From NCBI GenBank assembly GCA_963748985.1, contig CAVVKQ010000001.1, forward strand, positions 310,001 to 374,000: 64,000 nucleotides of DNA. The letters run 5' to 3'. The stretch comes from RPQJ01 sp963748985. Lineage in GTDB: Bacteria > Pseudomonadota > Gammaproteobacteria > Steroidobacterales > Steroidobacteraceae. Of the stretch, positions 10,504-20,650 are shown piece after piece; positions within the stretch are counted from its first letter, which is position 1; each line of letters begins with the position of its first letter. The position numbers were made by a program, and so were the translations under genes. The notes under the pieces were generated by a model that was not told the DNA's origin, did not search any database, and saw only the letters and a program-made list of their open reading frames with translations.

Positions 10504-12664
10504 ATGTCCATGCGCACACATTACTGCGGCGACGTCAACGATCGCCTCGTCGGATCCACGGTCGAGGTGGCCGGCTGGGTTCACCGTCGTCGCGACCATG
10601 GCGGCGTCATTTTTGTCGACCTGCGTGACCGCGACGGCCTGCTGCAGGTCGTCTTCGACCCGGATGCCGCCGAAGTCTTTGCCGAGGCCGAGCGTCTGCG
10701 TGGCGAGTGGGTGATCAAGGTGACCGGCACGGTGCGGCCGCGTCCCGCCGGCACGGCCAACGCGAACCTGGCCTCGGGCCAGGTCGAACTGCTTGCGCGC
10801 GGCATCGAAGTGCTGAACCGTTCCGAGCCGATCCCGTTCCAGCTCGACGAAGAAGTGAAGGAAGAGACGCGGCTCAAGTACCGCTACATCGACCTGCGCC
10901 GCGACGTGATGCAGAAGCGCCTGCGCCAGCGTCACGCGATCACGCGCTCGATGCGCGAGTACCTCGACGGCAACGGCTTCATCGACGTCGAGACGCCGAT
11001 GCTGACCAAGGCGACGCCGGAAGGCGCGCGCGACTACCTCGTGCCGAGCCGCACGCAACCGGGCAAGTTCTTCGCGTTGCCGCAGTCGCCGCAGATCTTC
11101 AAGCAATTGCTGATGATGTCGGGGTTCGACCGCTACTACCAGATCGTGCGTTGCTTCCGCGACGAAGACCTGCGCGCCGACCGCCAGCCCGAATTCACGC
11201 AGCTCGACATCGAGACGTCGTTCCTGACGCGCGACGAGATCATGGCCCTGATGGAGAGCCTGGTCCGCAAGATCTTCAAGGACGTGCTCGGCCAGTCGCT
11301 GCCCGAACCGTTCCCGCGCATGACGTACGCGGAGGCGATGCGGCGTTACGCATCCGACAAGCCGGACCTGCGCATCCCGCTGGAACTCGTCGACGTCGCC
11401 GACCTGGTCAAGGACTGCGAGTTCAAGGTGTTCTCCGGCCCGGCCGCGGACCCGGACGGCCGCGTCGCTGCGCTGCGCGTGCCGCAGGGCGGCGAGAAGC
11501 TGTCGCGCAAACAGATCGACGACTACGCCGCGTTTGTCGCGCGCTACGGCGCGAAGGGCCTTGCGTACGTGAAGGTCAACGACGCGGCGAAAGGCCGCGA
11601 AGGCCTGCAGTCGCCGATCCTCAAGTTCCTGTCGGACACTGCGGTGGCGGGCCTCATGCAGCGCACGGGCGCGCAATCGGGCGACCTGGTTTTCTTCGGT
11701 GCGGACAAGGCGAGGGTCGTCAACGACGCGCTCGGCGCGTTGCGCATCAAGGTCGGCCAGGACCTCGGCCTGGCAGCCGCAGGCTGGGCGCCGCTCTGGG
11801 TCATCGACTTCCCGATGTTCGAGTGGGATCCCGACTCAAAGCGCTGGGCAGCAATGCATCACCCGTTCACGTCGCCGGTCAGTGACGACGCGGCAGCGCT
11901 CAAGGCCAGTCCGGGCCAGGCGCTTGGCGCGTGCGTACGACATGGTGCTGAACGGCTCCGAGATCGGCGGCGGCTCGGTGCGTATCCATCGCAATGATAT
12001 GCAGTCGACCGTGTTCGAGATGCTCGGCATCGGCGCGGAGGAGGCCGAGAAGAAGTTCGGCTTCCTGCTCGACGCGCTCAAGTACGGCGCGCCTCCACAT
12101 GGCGGGATCGCGTTCGGCCTCGACCGGCTCGCGATGCTGATGGCCGGCGCCGACTCGATCCGTGACGTCATCGCCTTCCCGAAGACGCAGACCGCCACCT
12201 GCCCGCTGACCGACGCGCCGACCGAGGTCTCGGAGCAGCAGCTGCGCGACCTGCACATTCGCGTCAAGCTGCCTCGAGAAATAGGGGACATTCACCTATT
12301 TCCAGACGCAGTGCTGGTGGTGCATGGACGGTTGCCGGAAATAGGTGAATGTCCCCTATTTCTCAGCGCGAACCGGTCATCCTCGTTCACGGCCTGTGGA
12401 TGTCCGGGCTGGAGTTCGGGGTGCTGCGCCAGCGCCTGCAGACGCGGCACAGTTTCGACGTGCACGTGTTCTCGTACCCGTCCATGCACGGACAGGTCGA
12501 CGAGATCGTGGCCGAGCTCACTGCATTCGCACATGAACGCGCGGCCAGCACGGGTCGCGTTCACCTCGTGGGTCACAGCCTCGGCGGCGCGATCGTGTAT
12601 CGCGCGCTGGAGCAGGGCATGCGTGACCTGCCCGGCAATGCCGTGCTGCTCGGCTCACCCTTGA
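10504..12664 (+). CDS. aspS: Aspartyl-tRNA synthetase (frameshifted; 3' end read into a repeat)
   Basis: This is a class II bacterial AspRS with an N-terminal OB anticodon-binding domain (HYCGDVNDR... GWVHRRRDHGG), motif 2 (FRDEDLRADRQPEF) and a GAD-type insertion. Motif 3 (GLDRLAMLMAG) lies in the second frame. One extra G in the GG at 11926-11927 shifts the frame; removing it joins ALGAR to AYDMVLNGSEIGGGS exactly as in intact enzymes. An essential gene broken this way suggests a sequence error. Conserved homology ends near 12274 (DLHIRVKLP). From there the reading frame runs through a REP-like inverted repeat and only stops at 12664, overlapping the next gene, so the natural stop seems to have been displaced by the repeat. 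Confidence 0.85.
12276..12364. repeat. REP-like inverted pair (28-bp perfect arms)
   Basis: Arms at 12276-12303 and 12337-12364 are perfect reverse complements, separated by 33 bp. Each arm is itself a short palindrome (AAATAGG...CCTATTT around GGACATTCA), the layout of paired REP/BIME elements mobilised by Y1 (RAYT) transposases. The first arm begins just inside the 3' end of aspS. The second arm supplies the start codon of the next gene. Confidence 0.75.
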
Positions 12665-13038
12665 ACGGCAGCCGCGCGGCGAGCGGCGTGGGGCGTATCT
12701 CCATGCTGCGGCCGCTGATCGGCCCTCACGCATTCCACGAACTGGCGGAACCCTGCGGTCGATGCTGGCCGGCTGATTGCGGGCGCGCGCTCGGCGCCAT
12801 CGCCGGTACTCGTCCGCTGGGCACCGGACAGTTCTTCGCGCACTTCGACGAAGCAAACGACGGCACCGTCGCGGTGAGTGAGACCGTGATCCCCGGTCTC
12901 AACGACCACGTTGCGTTGCCGCACAGTCACGTCGGCATGCTGTTTGCGAACGACGTTGCCGAGCAGGTCGGATATTTCCTGCGGCATGGGCGCTTCGCGA
13001 ACGAGACTGGAAAGCGAACCCGGGCGGACGGCAGGTGA
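12349..13038 (+). CDS. Alpha/beta-hydrolase (lipase/esterase-like)
   Basis: This 229-aa protein has the alpha/beta-hydrolase oxyanion-type opening VILVHGLWMSG, a nucleophile elbow GHSLGG (Ser about residue 77) and a plausible late His in LPHSHVGM. There is no signal peptide. The only upstream start is ATG 12349, inside the second REP arm and directly after an in-frame TGA, so the repeat provides both the start and the upstream boundary. The substrate is unknown. A broad match to serine esterases or PGAP1-like lipases is all that can be said. Confidence 0.75.
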   Translation: MSPISQREPVILVHGLWMSGLEFGVLRQRLQTRHSFDVHVFSYPSMHGQVDEIVAELTAFAHERAASTGRVHLVGHSLGGAIVYRALEQGMRDLPGNAVLLGSPLNGSRAASGVGRISMLRPLIGPHAFHELAEPCGRCWPADCGRALGAIAGTRPLGTGQFFAHFDEANDGTVAVSETVIPGLNDHVALPHSHVGMLFANDVAEQVGYFLRHGRFANETGKRTRADGR

Positions 13039-13220
13039 AGGTGTGTCCGGGCGCCCGCGGTTTTTCGCCTGATTCCGAGAAATCGCACGACGTTATCAAC
13101 GTCGACGAGGCTACATTGCATGACACGCAGCGCTTGTGTCGTGCCAGTTGCCGGAAGCGGACGGTCAAAGGGGAAAATCGACCCACAGCAGAAGTTTGTC
13201 GCGCTACAAAGACGCTCAAC

Positions 13221-13273
13221 GTCTAAGTTAAGCCGAGCCGCGAAGCGGCTTCGGCTTGAATGAACTGTTAGGC
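13221..13273 (-). other. Integron attC recombination site (degenerate)
   Basis: Read on the minus strand, the site opens with GCCTAAC (R'', 13273-13267), then an imperfect hairpin AAGCCGA-A-GCCGC-TTC-GCGGC-TCGGCTT with one unpaired base (the extrahelical base typical of attC), then AACTTAGAC. The right core should read GTTRRRY but is CTTAGAC, and the L'/R' spacer looks about 7 nt short against the aadA-type attC I remember. It lies 3' of the minus-strand CPBP gene, the correct cassette orientation. It is probably no longer fully active. The rest of the 13039-13387 gap holds nothing recognisable. Confidence 0.8.
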
Positions 13274-13387
13274 CCGCACCGGCAGGGCGAGTGACGGACG
13301 CGACCAAAGGATCAGCCTGAAGGTGCGCTTAGCTGCCAACGGCTTCGTCAACATCGCGCCGCATACCGAAGCCGTGCGCCTGCCGGT

Positions 13388-14374
13388 CTAGGTCGCCGGC
13401 ACGAGGAAGACCCCACGCCGCCGTGCCGCGCGCAGCAGCAGCGCAACCGCGACCGTGGTCGACACGATCACCAGCAGCGAACTTTCCGGACCGAACATGC
13501 CCCCGGTCAGCCAGTCGGGCCCGGCATAGCGGCTTTCGAACGGCGCCAGCGCGCGCCAGTCCTCGATGCCGGAAAGCGGCACGCCGCTGAGCAGTATGGT
13601 GAAGTTCCATGCCGCGTGATTGGCAGCCACCACCCACAGGTTGCGCGCCAGGACGAACAGTCCGCCCCACAGCAGGCCCAGCAAGGTCACCGACACCAGC
13701 ATCGCCACCACATCGCCAGTCCTGCCCTGGGGGACGTTTTCCAAGTGCCCCGCGGCGAATACCAACGCCTGTGCCGCCAGCGCAATGCTCGTTCCCAAGG
13801 CCCGCTCCAGCAGCCGGAACAGTAGGCAGCGGTAGACCAGTTCCTCTAGGATGGCCGCGATGCCGATGAGGGCCGCCACGCTCCACAGCGCCGGCGAGAC
13901 GCCACGGAACAGCACCATTTCGTAGGCGCCGAGCGCGAACAGCACGGCGATCGGCAACGCTACCAGGACGGTGCCGCTTGCGCCGCCAAGCATCAGGTGA
14001 ACCGGCCGCAGCCGCAGCTCGGTCGCCTCGCGTCTTTCATGCCAATGCACGTAAGCCCAGTAGCCCGCCATTGCCGACAGGAGGATGCCGGCGCGCCTGA
14101 ACGCACTGAGCAATTCGGGCCCAGGTTGGAACACCGCGTCGATCAGCGGCAGCAGGCCCTGCCGAAAGGCCAGCACCGAGCCTAGGACCGCCGCACCACC
14201 CAGCAGCAGCGAGCCCAGCGTCCGGCCGGCGACGCGCATGCGCTGCCGTGCGATGCCTCCCGGTGCCACCGAAGGAGTGCGACTCGGGTCAAGGCGCTCA
14301 GAAGACATGGCATCTTCGCTGGATCGGGGCGCTTCGGAGTGGAGAGAACCTACAACTGGATCATGATCTTTCAT
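13388..14374 (-). CDS. CPBP-family intramembrane metalloprotease in an integron gene cassette
   Basis: This 328-aa protein has about eight hydrophobic segments and the CPBP (CAAX protease/bacteriocin-processing) motifs in order: EELVYR (Glu-Glu, about 195), FAAGHLEN (His) and NHAAWN (Asn/His). The family includes CAAX-type proteases, bacteriocin self-immunity proteins and other membrane proteases; which applies here is unknown. The ATG at 14374 lies 4 nt after a GTTAGGC core on the minus strand, and the stop is followed by an attC site, so the gene forms a classic promoterless cassette. No integrase gene is in view. Confidence 0.85.
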   Translation of the reverse strand: MKDHDPVVGSLHSEAPRSSEDAMSSERLDPSRTPSVAPGGIARQRMRVAGRTLGSLLLGGAAVLGSVLAFRQGLLPLIDAVFQPGPELLSAFRRAGILLSAMAGYWAYVHWHERREATELRLRPVHLMLGGASGTVLVALPIAVLFALGAYEMVLFRGVSPALWSVAALIGIAAILEELVYRCLLFRLLERALGTSIALAAQALVFAAGHLENVPQGRTGDVVAMLVSVTLLGLLWGGLFVLARNLWVVAANHAAWNFTILLSGVPLSGIEDWRALAPFESRYAGPDWLTGGMFGPESSLLVIVSTTVAVALLLRAARRRGVFLVPAT

Positions 14375-14378
14375 GTCG

Positions 14379-14385
14379 GCCTAAC
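14379..14385 (-). other. Cassette-boundary core site GTTAGGC
   Basis: The minus strand reads GTTAGGC 4 nt before the CPBP start codon, matching the GTTRRRY crossover consensus. It marks the left end of the cassette, which adjoins a truncated glutathione-transferase gene. Confidence 0.65.
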
Positions 14386-14409
14386 GCGATCTGAAAGAGC
14401 GGCGGCTCG

Positions 14410-14553
14410 ACTGTTCATGGCGGCGAAACACCATTGCGTCTCTCGCGTGCGGCCGTGGAAATCGGACGGGATGAGCTTGCCCGCCTTCTGAGCGATGTAG
14501 AGCCCAACGGCCGCGGATTCGGCGACGATGATCCTTGGCTGCGCAAGCTCCAC
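14410..14553 (-). pseudogene. Glutathione S-transferase remnant
   Basis: The minus frame reads IIVAESAAVGLYIAQKAGKL and then IPSDFHGRTRETQWCFAAMNS, which matches the junction of the GST thioredoxin fold and helical domain (ESAAI-LY-A; R--QW-F--NS). An in-frame stop lies upstream (14572-14574), and the homology ends at the cassette boundary, so both ends are lost. The remaining bases up to 14693 hold part of a dispersed C-rich repeat and nothing else recognised. Confidence 0.6.
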
Positions 14554-14693
14554 GCGGACCGCCCAACAATATCAGCGCGGTGGACCACCTGTCTCACACG
14601 CGTCCGCGTTCCGGTCGTCTGCTTGTGGCCGCTTGAGCCTACGCGAATGTCCGCTTCGTACCACGGTTCCGACCAACCCCTAACCCCGTCCGC

Positions 14694-16080
14694 CTATTTC
14701 GCGGGCGTCCAGCCGCCACCGAGCGCGCGGTACAGGTCGACGTACCCGACCACGCGCGTGACTTGCGACTGCGCGAGTTCGATTTCCGCCGAGAACAGCT
14801 GCCGCTCGGCATCAAGCACCTCGAGGTAGCTCACGACACCGGCCTTGTAGCGCCTCTTCTGCAGGTCGAGCAGCCGCAGCGCCGCATCGCGCCGGATGAT
14901 CGTCTCGGAAATGATCCCGCGCGTCTTGTCCGTGACGACGAGCGCGTCGGCCGTCTCGCGGTATGCCTGCAGCACGCCGCGGCGGTAGGACAGCTCGGAC
15001 TGCTTCAACTGGGCCTGTCGACACTTCGACGGTGCCAGTGCCGTAACCGGACTGGTAGAGCGGCATGTTGACGAAGGGCCCGATCGAGAACAGCTCCTGC
15101 GCCGGGTCGTTGCCGTTCAGCAGGTTGCCGAGGTCCGGGCTGATCACGCCGAAGAACGACGTCAAGCCGAGCGACAGGTACGGGAACCTGCTGGCTTCGG
15201 CGACGCCGACGTTCGCCGTCGCTGCGTGCAGCTCGTTCTCGAGCTGGCGCAGGTCGGGACGACGCGCAAGCAGTTGTGCCGGCAGGCCGACCGGAATGTC
15301 GTCGGGGATCATGAATGCAAACGGCTGGCTGGTGCGTGCCACCGGGCCCGGATCCGCGCCCAACAGCAGGCGCAGCAGGTTCTCGGTCTGCACGCGCGTG
15401 AGCTCCGCCTGCGGCAGCTGCGAGCGCGTCGCTGCGAGCTGCGACAGCGCCTGCATCTCTTCGGTCGCTGAGGCCACGCCGTTGCGCTTCAGCGAACGCA
15501 CGAGCTCGAGCGACGCGGCCTGGCTTTCGATCGTGCGCTGGATGATCGCGATTTCCTCGTCGATCTCGCGCAGGCGGAACCACGTCGTCGCCACGTCGGC
15601 CACGAGCGCATTGATCACGCCACGCTGGAAGTCCTCGGTCGCGAGCAACTGGGCACGAGCGGCTTCGCTCGCACGCCGCAGGCGCCCGAACAGGTCGATC
15701 TCCCAGTTGAGCGTCAGGCCGAGCGAGTAGCTGCTGTCGTCCGGCGCGCCTGGCGACGGCGACGTATTGCCACCGAGGCTCAGGTTGGGACCGAGGTAGC
15801 TGCGGGCGACGCGCGCGCGGCCACGGAATTCCTCGACCCGCGCCGCCGCGATCTTCAGGTCGAGATTGTTCTCGAGCGCGACCTGGATGATCTGCTGCAG
15901 TTCGGGATCGTTGAACACCTCGGCCCAGTGCTGGTCGGCAAAGGACGTCGCCTCCTGGGGCGAAAGCACGCCGCGGAACTCGACGGGCGCGGGCAGCTCC
16001 GGCCGCTCATAGTCGGGGCCGATCGCGCACCCCGTCAGCGCGACGAGCACACCAGTAGCAACCAGGTGGCGCGCGCTCAC
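14694..16080 (-). CDS. Outer-membrane efflux factor, NodT/OprM type (one frameshift)
   Basis: This is the TolC-like channel of the efflux system. A GTG start overlaps the pump stop by 4 nt (GTGA). A lipoprotein signal ends VALTGC, followed by IGPDYERPELPAP and two OEP coiled-coil repeats (LNWEIDLFGRLR; AEASRFPYLSLG). An extra base in the CC at 15014-15015 breaks the frame after GTVEVST. Deleting it continues AQLKQSELSYRRG to the natural end LGGGWTPAK, about 461 aa, the normal length. The gene is likely intact in the organism. Confidence 0.85.
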
Positions 16081-19000
16081 GCCGTTGCCCCCGTGGAACC
16101 TGCGGGCTCGCTCGGGACGGACGCGCTTGCAGCGGGAGGGCGGCCACCGAACCGCTCCGACAGTCCCTGGATCAGGACGTAGAAGGCCGGCACCGCGAGC
16201 GTCGTGAGGATCGTCGCGAAGATCATGCCGCCGAAGACGGTGATACCCACTGAAACTTTCGACGCTGCGCCCGCGCCGCTGGCAAGGACCAGCGGCACCA
16301 CGCCGAGGATGAACGCGAACGACGTCATCAGGATCGGCCGCAGGCGCAGTCGCGCCGCATCGAGTGCCGCTTCAAGGATCGGCATGCCCTGCTCGCGGTT
16401 CATCTTGGCGAACTCGACGATCAGGATCGCGTTCTTTGCCGACAGTCCCACCAGCGTGACCAGCCCGATCTGGCCGTAGACGTTGAACGGGATGCCGACC
16501 AGCTTGAGCGCGAACAGCGCGCCCATCAAACCGAAAGGCGTGGCGAGCAACACGGCGAACGGCACGGCCCAGCTCTCGTAGAGCGCCGCGAGGAACAGGA
16601 AGACGACGACGATCGACAGTCCGAGCACGACCGTCGAGGCGTTGCCCGCTTCGATCTCCTGCTTGCTCTGTCCCGACCACTCGATGCCGTAGCCGTCCGG
16701 CAGGGTTTCCGCCGCGACTTCTTCCAGCGCGCGGATGGCATCGCCCGAACTCGCGCCGAGGGCCGGCGTGCCGCTGAACGCAGCCGTGCGATACAGGTTG
16801 TAGCGCTGCATGAAGCGCGCGCCTGTGCCGCGCTGCCAGCTCGTCAGCGTGTCGAGCGGCACCATGCCGCCGTCGCGATTGCGCACGAACAGCCGCGCGA
16901 TGTCGGTGACCTCCTGGCGGAAGTCCGGTTCGGCCTGCAGCGTCACCTTGTAGTTGCGGCCGAAGCGGCTGAAGTCATTCACCTGGTAGCCGCCGAGGAA
17001 CGTCTGCAGCGTGGTGAAGACGTCGCTCACCGGCACGCCGAGCTTCTTCGCCTTCTCGCGGTCGACGTACAGCTGGAAGTTCGGCGTGCTGGCGCTGAAC
17101 GTCGTGCTGATGCGGCCGATCTCGGGACGCTGCTGGGCTGCGGCGATGAAATCCTGCGCCACCTGCGCCAGTTCCTGCGGCGGCTGGTTCGACTTGGCCT
17201 GCAGCATCAGCGAAAAGCCGGAGACCGAGCCGAAGCCGGGCAGCGCGGGCGGATTGAACGGCATGATGACCGCTTCGGGGATGCCCGCGCCGAGTCCGTA
17301 CAGTTGCATCAGGATCGACCGCACGCCCAGTCTCGGCCGTGGTGCGCTCGCCCCAGGGCTTGAGCTTCACGATGACCAGCGCGCCGTTCGATGCGGCCGT
17401 GCCCGAGAGCAGGTCGAAACCGGATACACCAACGACCGAGTCCACGCCCGGGATCGCGCGTGCCAGCGGTTCCACCTGCGCGAGGATGGCGTCCGTGCGC
17501 TCCTGCGACGCGGCGTCGGGCAGCAGCACCTGCATGAAGACGGCGCCCTTGTCCTCGTCCGGCACGAAACCGGTCGGCACTGCCCGGAACAGCCCGACGG
17601 TCACGAAGATCACGATGCCGAGCGTGAGCAGGACGAGCAGCGTGCGCCGGGCGAGCACCGCCGCGGCCGCGCCATAGTGCGCGTTGACGCGGTCGAACCC
17701 GGAGTTGAAGGCCCGGAAGAACCGGGCGAGGAGGCCGTTGCTTTCCTCGTGCGGTTTCATCAGCAGGATGCAGAGCGTTGGCGTCAATGTGATCGCGACG
17801 ACCGCCGAGAACATCGTCGACACGGCGACCGTCACCGCGAATTGCTTGTACAGCTGCCCGGTCACGCCCGGGATGAATCCCATCGGGATGAACACGGCCG
17901 CGAGGATCAGGGCAATGGCCATCACCGGCCCCTGCACTTCCTCCATGGCCTTGATCGTCGCCTCGCGCACCGCGAGACCGTTGCGCATCTTGTGCTCGAC
18001 AGCCTCGACCACGACGATGGCGTCGTCGACGACGATGCCGATGGCGAGCACCATGCCGAACAGCGACAGCGTGTTGATCGTGAACCCGAGCACCTGGAAG
18101 GCCGCGAACGTCGCGACCAGCGACACGGGCACGGCCAGCATCGGGATCAGCGTGGTGCGCCAGTTCTGCAGGAACAGGAACACCACGATCAGCACGAGGA
18201 TGAGCGCCTCGATGAAGGTGTGGATCACTTCCTGGACCGAGGCCTCGACGAACTCGGAGGTGTCGTAGACGATCCTGTAATCGAGCCCCTTCGGGAACTC
18301 GCGCGCCAGGCGCGTAATCTGCGCCTTCAGCAGTCCTGCCGTCTCGAGTGCATTCGCGCCCGGCACCAGCGACACGGAGACGAGCGCCGCCGACTTGCCG
18401 TCGAGCGTCGACACGTTGCTGTAGCTGCGCGCGCCGAGTTCGACCCGCCCGATGTCCTTGATGCGGATGAACGACCCGTCCGGCTTCGAGCCGACGATGA
18501 TGTTCGCGAACTCCTCGGCGTTGACCAGGCGGCCCCGAACGCGCAGCGAGTACTGGAAGCTCTGGCCGCGCGTCGCCGGCGGCTGGCCGACCTGTCCCGC
18601 CGGCACCTGGACGTTCTGCTCGCGAATCGCCGCCGCCACGTCGCTCGCGGAGATGCCGAGTGACGCCATGCGATCGGGCCGCAGCCAGATGCGCATGCCG
18701 AAATCCGAGCCAAAGACCTTGACGTCGCCCACGCCCTTGACGCGCTTCAGTTCGTCGACGATGTAGACATAGCCGTAGTTGCTGATGAAGAGCGGGTCGT
18801 AGGTGCCGTCCGGCGAGTAGATCGCGAAGTACAGCAGGGTGTCCGGGGACTGCTTGCGCACGGTCACGCCGGCGTTGATCACCTCGGACGGCAGTTGCGA
18901 GTTGGCCTGCGCGACCCGGTTCTGCACTTCGACGGCGGCCAGGTCGGGATCCCGCTCGAGTTCGAACGTCACCGAGATCGACGCGCTGCCGTCGTCGCCG

Positions 19001-19245
19001 CTCACCGAGCTGATGTACAGCATGTCGGTGGCGCCGTTGATCTGCTGGTCCATCGGCGCGGCTACAGATTCCTCGACGACGTCCGAGCTGGCGCCGAGGT
19101 AGAAGCCGTTCACCTGCACAGTGGGCAGCGCAATGTTGGGGAACTCGCCGATCGGCAGGCCGATCAGCGACAGCGTGCCGATCAGCAGCAGGAAGAGCGA
19201 AATGACGATCGCGAAGACCGGGCGATCGATGAAGAAACGTGACAT
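16077..19245 (-). CDS. RND multidrug efflux pump subunit, AcrB/MexB type (one frameshift)
   Basis: This inner-membrane proton/drug antiporter would have about 1056 aa once repaired. The start MSRFFIDRPVFAIVISL at 19245 is the standard HAE1 N-terminus. Helix 4 carries GIVVDDAIVVVEAVE, with the proton-relay Asp pair; the late region has GLSAKNAILIVEFA. An extra base in the CCC at 17326-17328 breaks the frame after GERTTAETG. Removing one continues VRSILMQLYGLGAGI. Substrates are unknown, but the sequence is of the broad-range hydrophobe/amphiphile class. It is second in the MFP-RND-OMF operon. Confidence 0.9.
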
Positions 19246-19255
19246 CGACGACTGC

Positions 19256-20459
19256 TCAGTGGGTCGCAGCGGCCGGGGCCGCATCCGGCGATGCTGGACG
19301 GTCGAAATCCTCGAGCGTCACCGCGACGACTTGCAGCGGTGAGCCGGGCCGCGCCTTCTGCAGGCCTTCCACCACGACGCGGTCGCCCGGCTCGAGCCCG
19401 CTGGCGATCACCTGGCGGTTGCCGAAGCGCGGGCCGAGCGTGACGGGACGCAGCTCTGCCTTGTCCTCGGCCCCGACCACGGTGAGGAAGTATTTGCCCA
19501 GTTGCTCCTGCACGGCGCGATCCGGCACGACCAGCGCATTGACCGACTGACCGGTGGTGGCGCGGACACGGGCGAACATGCCGGGTATCAGCGCGTGCTG
19601 CGGATTCGGGAACTCGGCGCGGATCTTCAGCGTGCCGGTCGTCGGGTCGACGGCCCGGTCGCCGAAATTGATGAGACCCGTCAGCGGATAGTCGGAGCCG
19701 TCGCTCAGGATCAGCTTCACGATGCGCACAGGGTCGTCCGCCGCGATGCTGGTGGAGCCTTGACGCTTGGAGAACTCGAGAAATTCCGTCTCGCTGATCT
19801 GGAAATAGACCCAGGCTGGATCATCGCTGGAGATGGTGCCGAGCTGCGTCTGGCCGGCCGTCACGAGATCGCCGGGAAAGACCTGGACAGCGCCGATCCG
19901 GCCCTGCAGGGGTGCGCGAATCTGCGCGTACTCGATCCCGAGCCGGGTCTGGTCCAGCGCGGCGCGGCTGGCCTGGACCTGTGCTTCGGCCTGGCGGGCC
20001 GCGGCCACGGCGTTGTCGTAAACCTGCCGGGCGATCGCTTCATCGGCCAGCAGTGGCCGATACCGCTCGACGTCCTGGCGGGAACGCGAGAGGTTCGCCT
20101 CGGCGGAAGCCAGCTGCGCCTCGGCGTTGGCCACCTGCGCGCGGAACTCGCGCGGATCAATGGAGTAGAGGAGCTGGCCCTTCTCGACGCCGCGCACCAT
20201 CGTCGAAGTGTTTCTGCAGCAGGATGCCGGAGACCATGGAACGGATGTCGACTTCCTGCGAGCCCTTCACCTCGCCGACCTTGTCGGCATACATCACCGT
20301 CGGGCTCGCCTCGGCCGTGATCGCCTTGACCTCGACCGGCGCGGCCGGTGGCACTGCCGGCGGCTTTCGGCCGCAACCGGCAAGGCTGAGACCCGCCATC
20401 AAGGCCAGGCACGCCGCGAGGATGAGTCGCAGCCGTAAACGCGTTGGTACTGAACTCAC
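19256..20459 (-). CDS. RND efflux periplasmic adaptor (membrane fusion lipoprotein; one frameshift)
   Basis: The protein is about 400 aa. The GTG start at 20459 sits 8 nt after GGAG and gives a lipoprotein signal ending SLAGC. Next come the barrel-sandwich/lipoyl half (VMYADKVGEVKGSQEVDIR), a coiled-coil hairpin (QVANAEAQLASAEANLSRS) and the beta-barrel and membrane-proximal domains (GTLKIRAEFPNP; GMFARVRA). An extra base in the CC at 20190-20191 splits HFDDGA from VEKGQLLYSID. It is first in the three-gene operon, 10 nt before the pump gene. No local regulator of TetR type is present. Confidence 0.88.
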
Positions 20460-20650
20460 CGGGGAGTCTCCGGGTCGATTCTTGTTTTGCCTGGATTTCG
20501 GCACCCGCAGTTTAACTGCCTGCTGCGGCTGGCGTCAGTCGCCGTCGCGGATATCGTCCGGATCGAACTGCCCATTTTGGGCGCTCTTGACGCGCGGTGC
20601 AGCGGATGCCGAAGATTCGACAGGCATCCCCCGGAGGGGACTGGGCACAA

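Noticed and set aside
13035..13226. Plus-strand 63-codon frame next to the attC site
   Set aside because: No homology, no clear ribosome site, ends in the attC stem; not enough to call a cassette gene.
17011..18663. Plus-strand open frame of 550 codons
   Set aside because: Antisense to the RND pump; His/Asp/Arg-rich shadow sequence.
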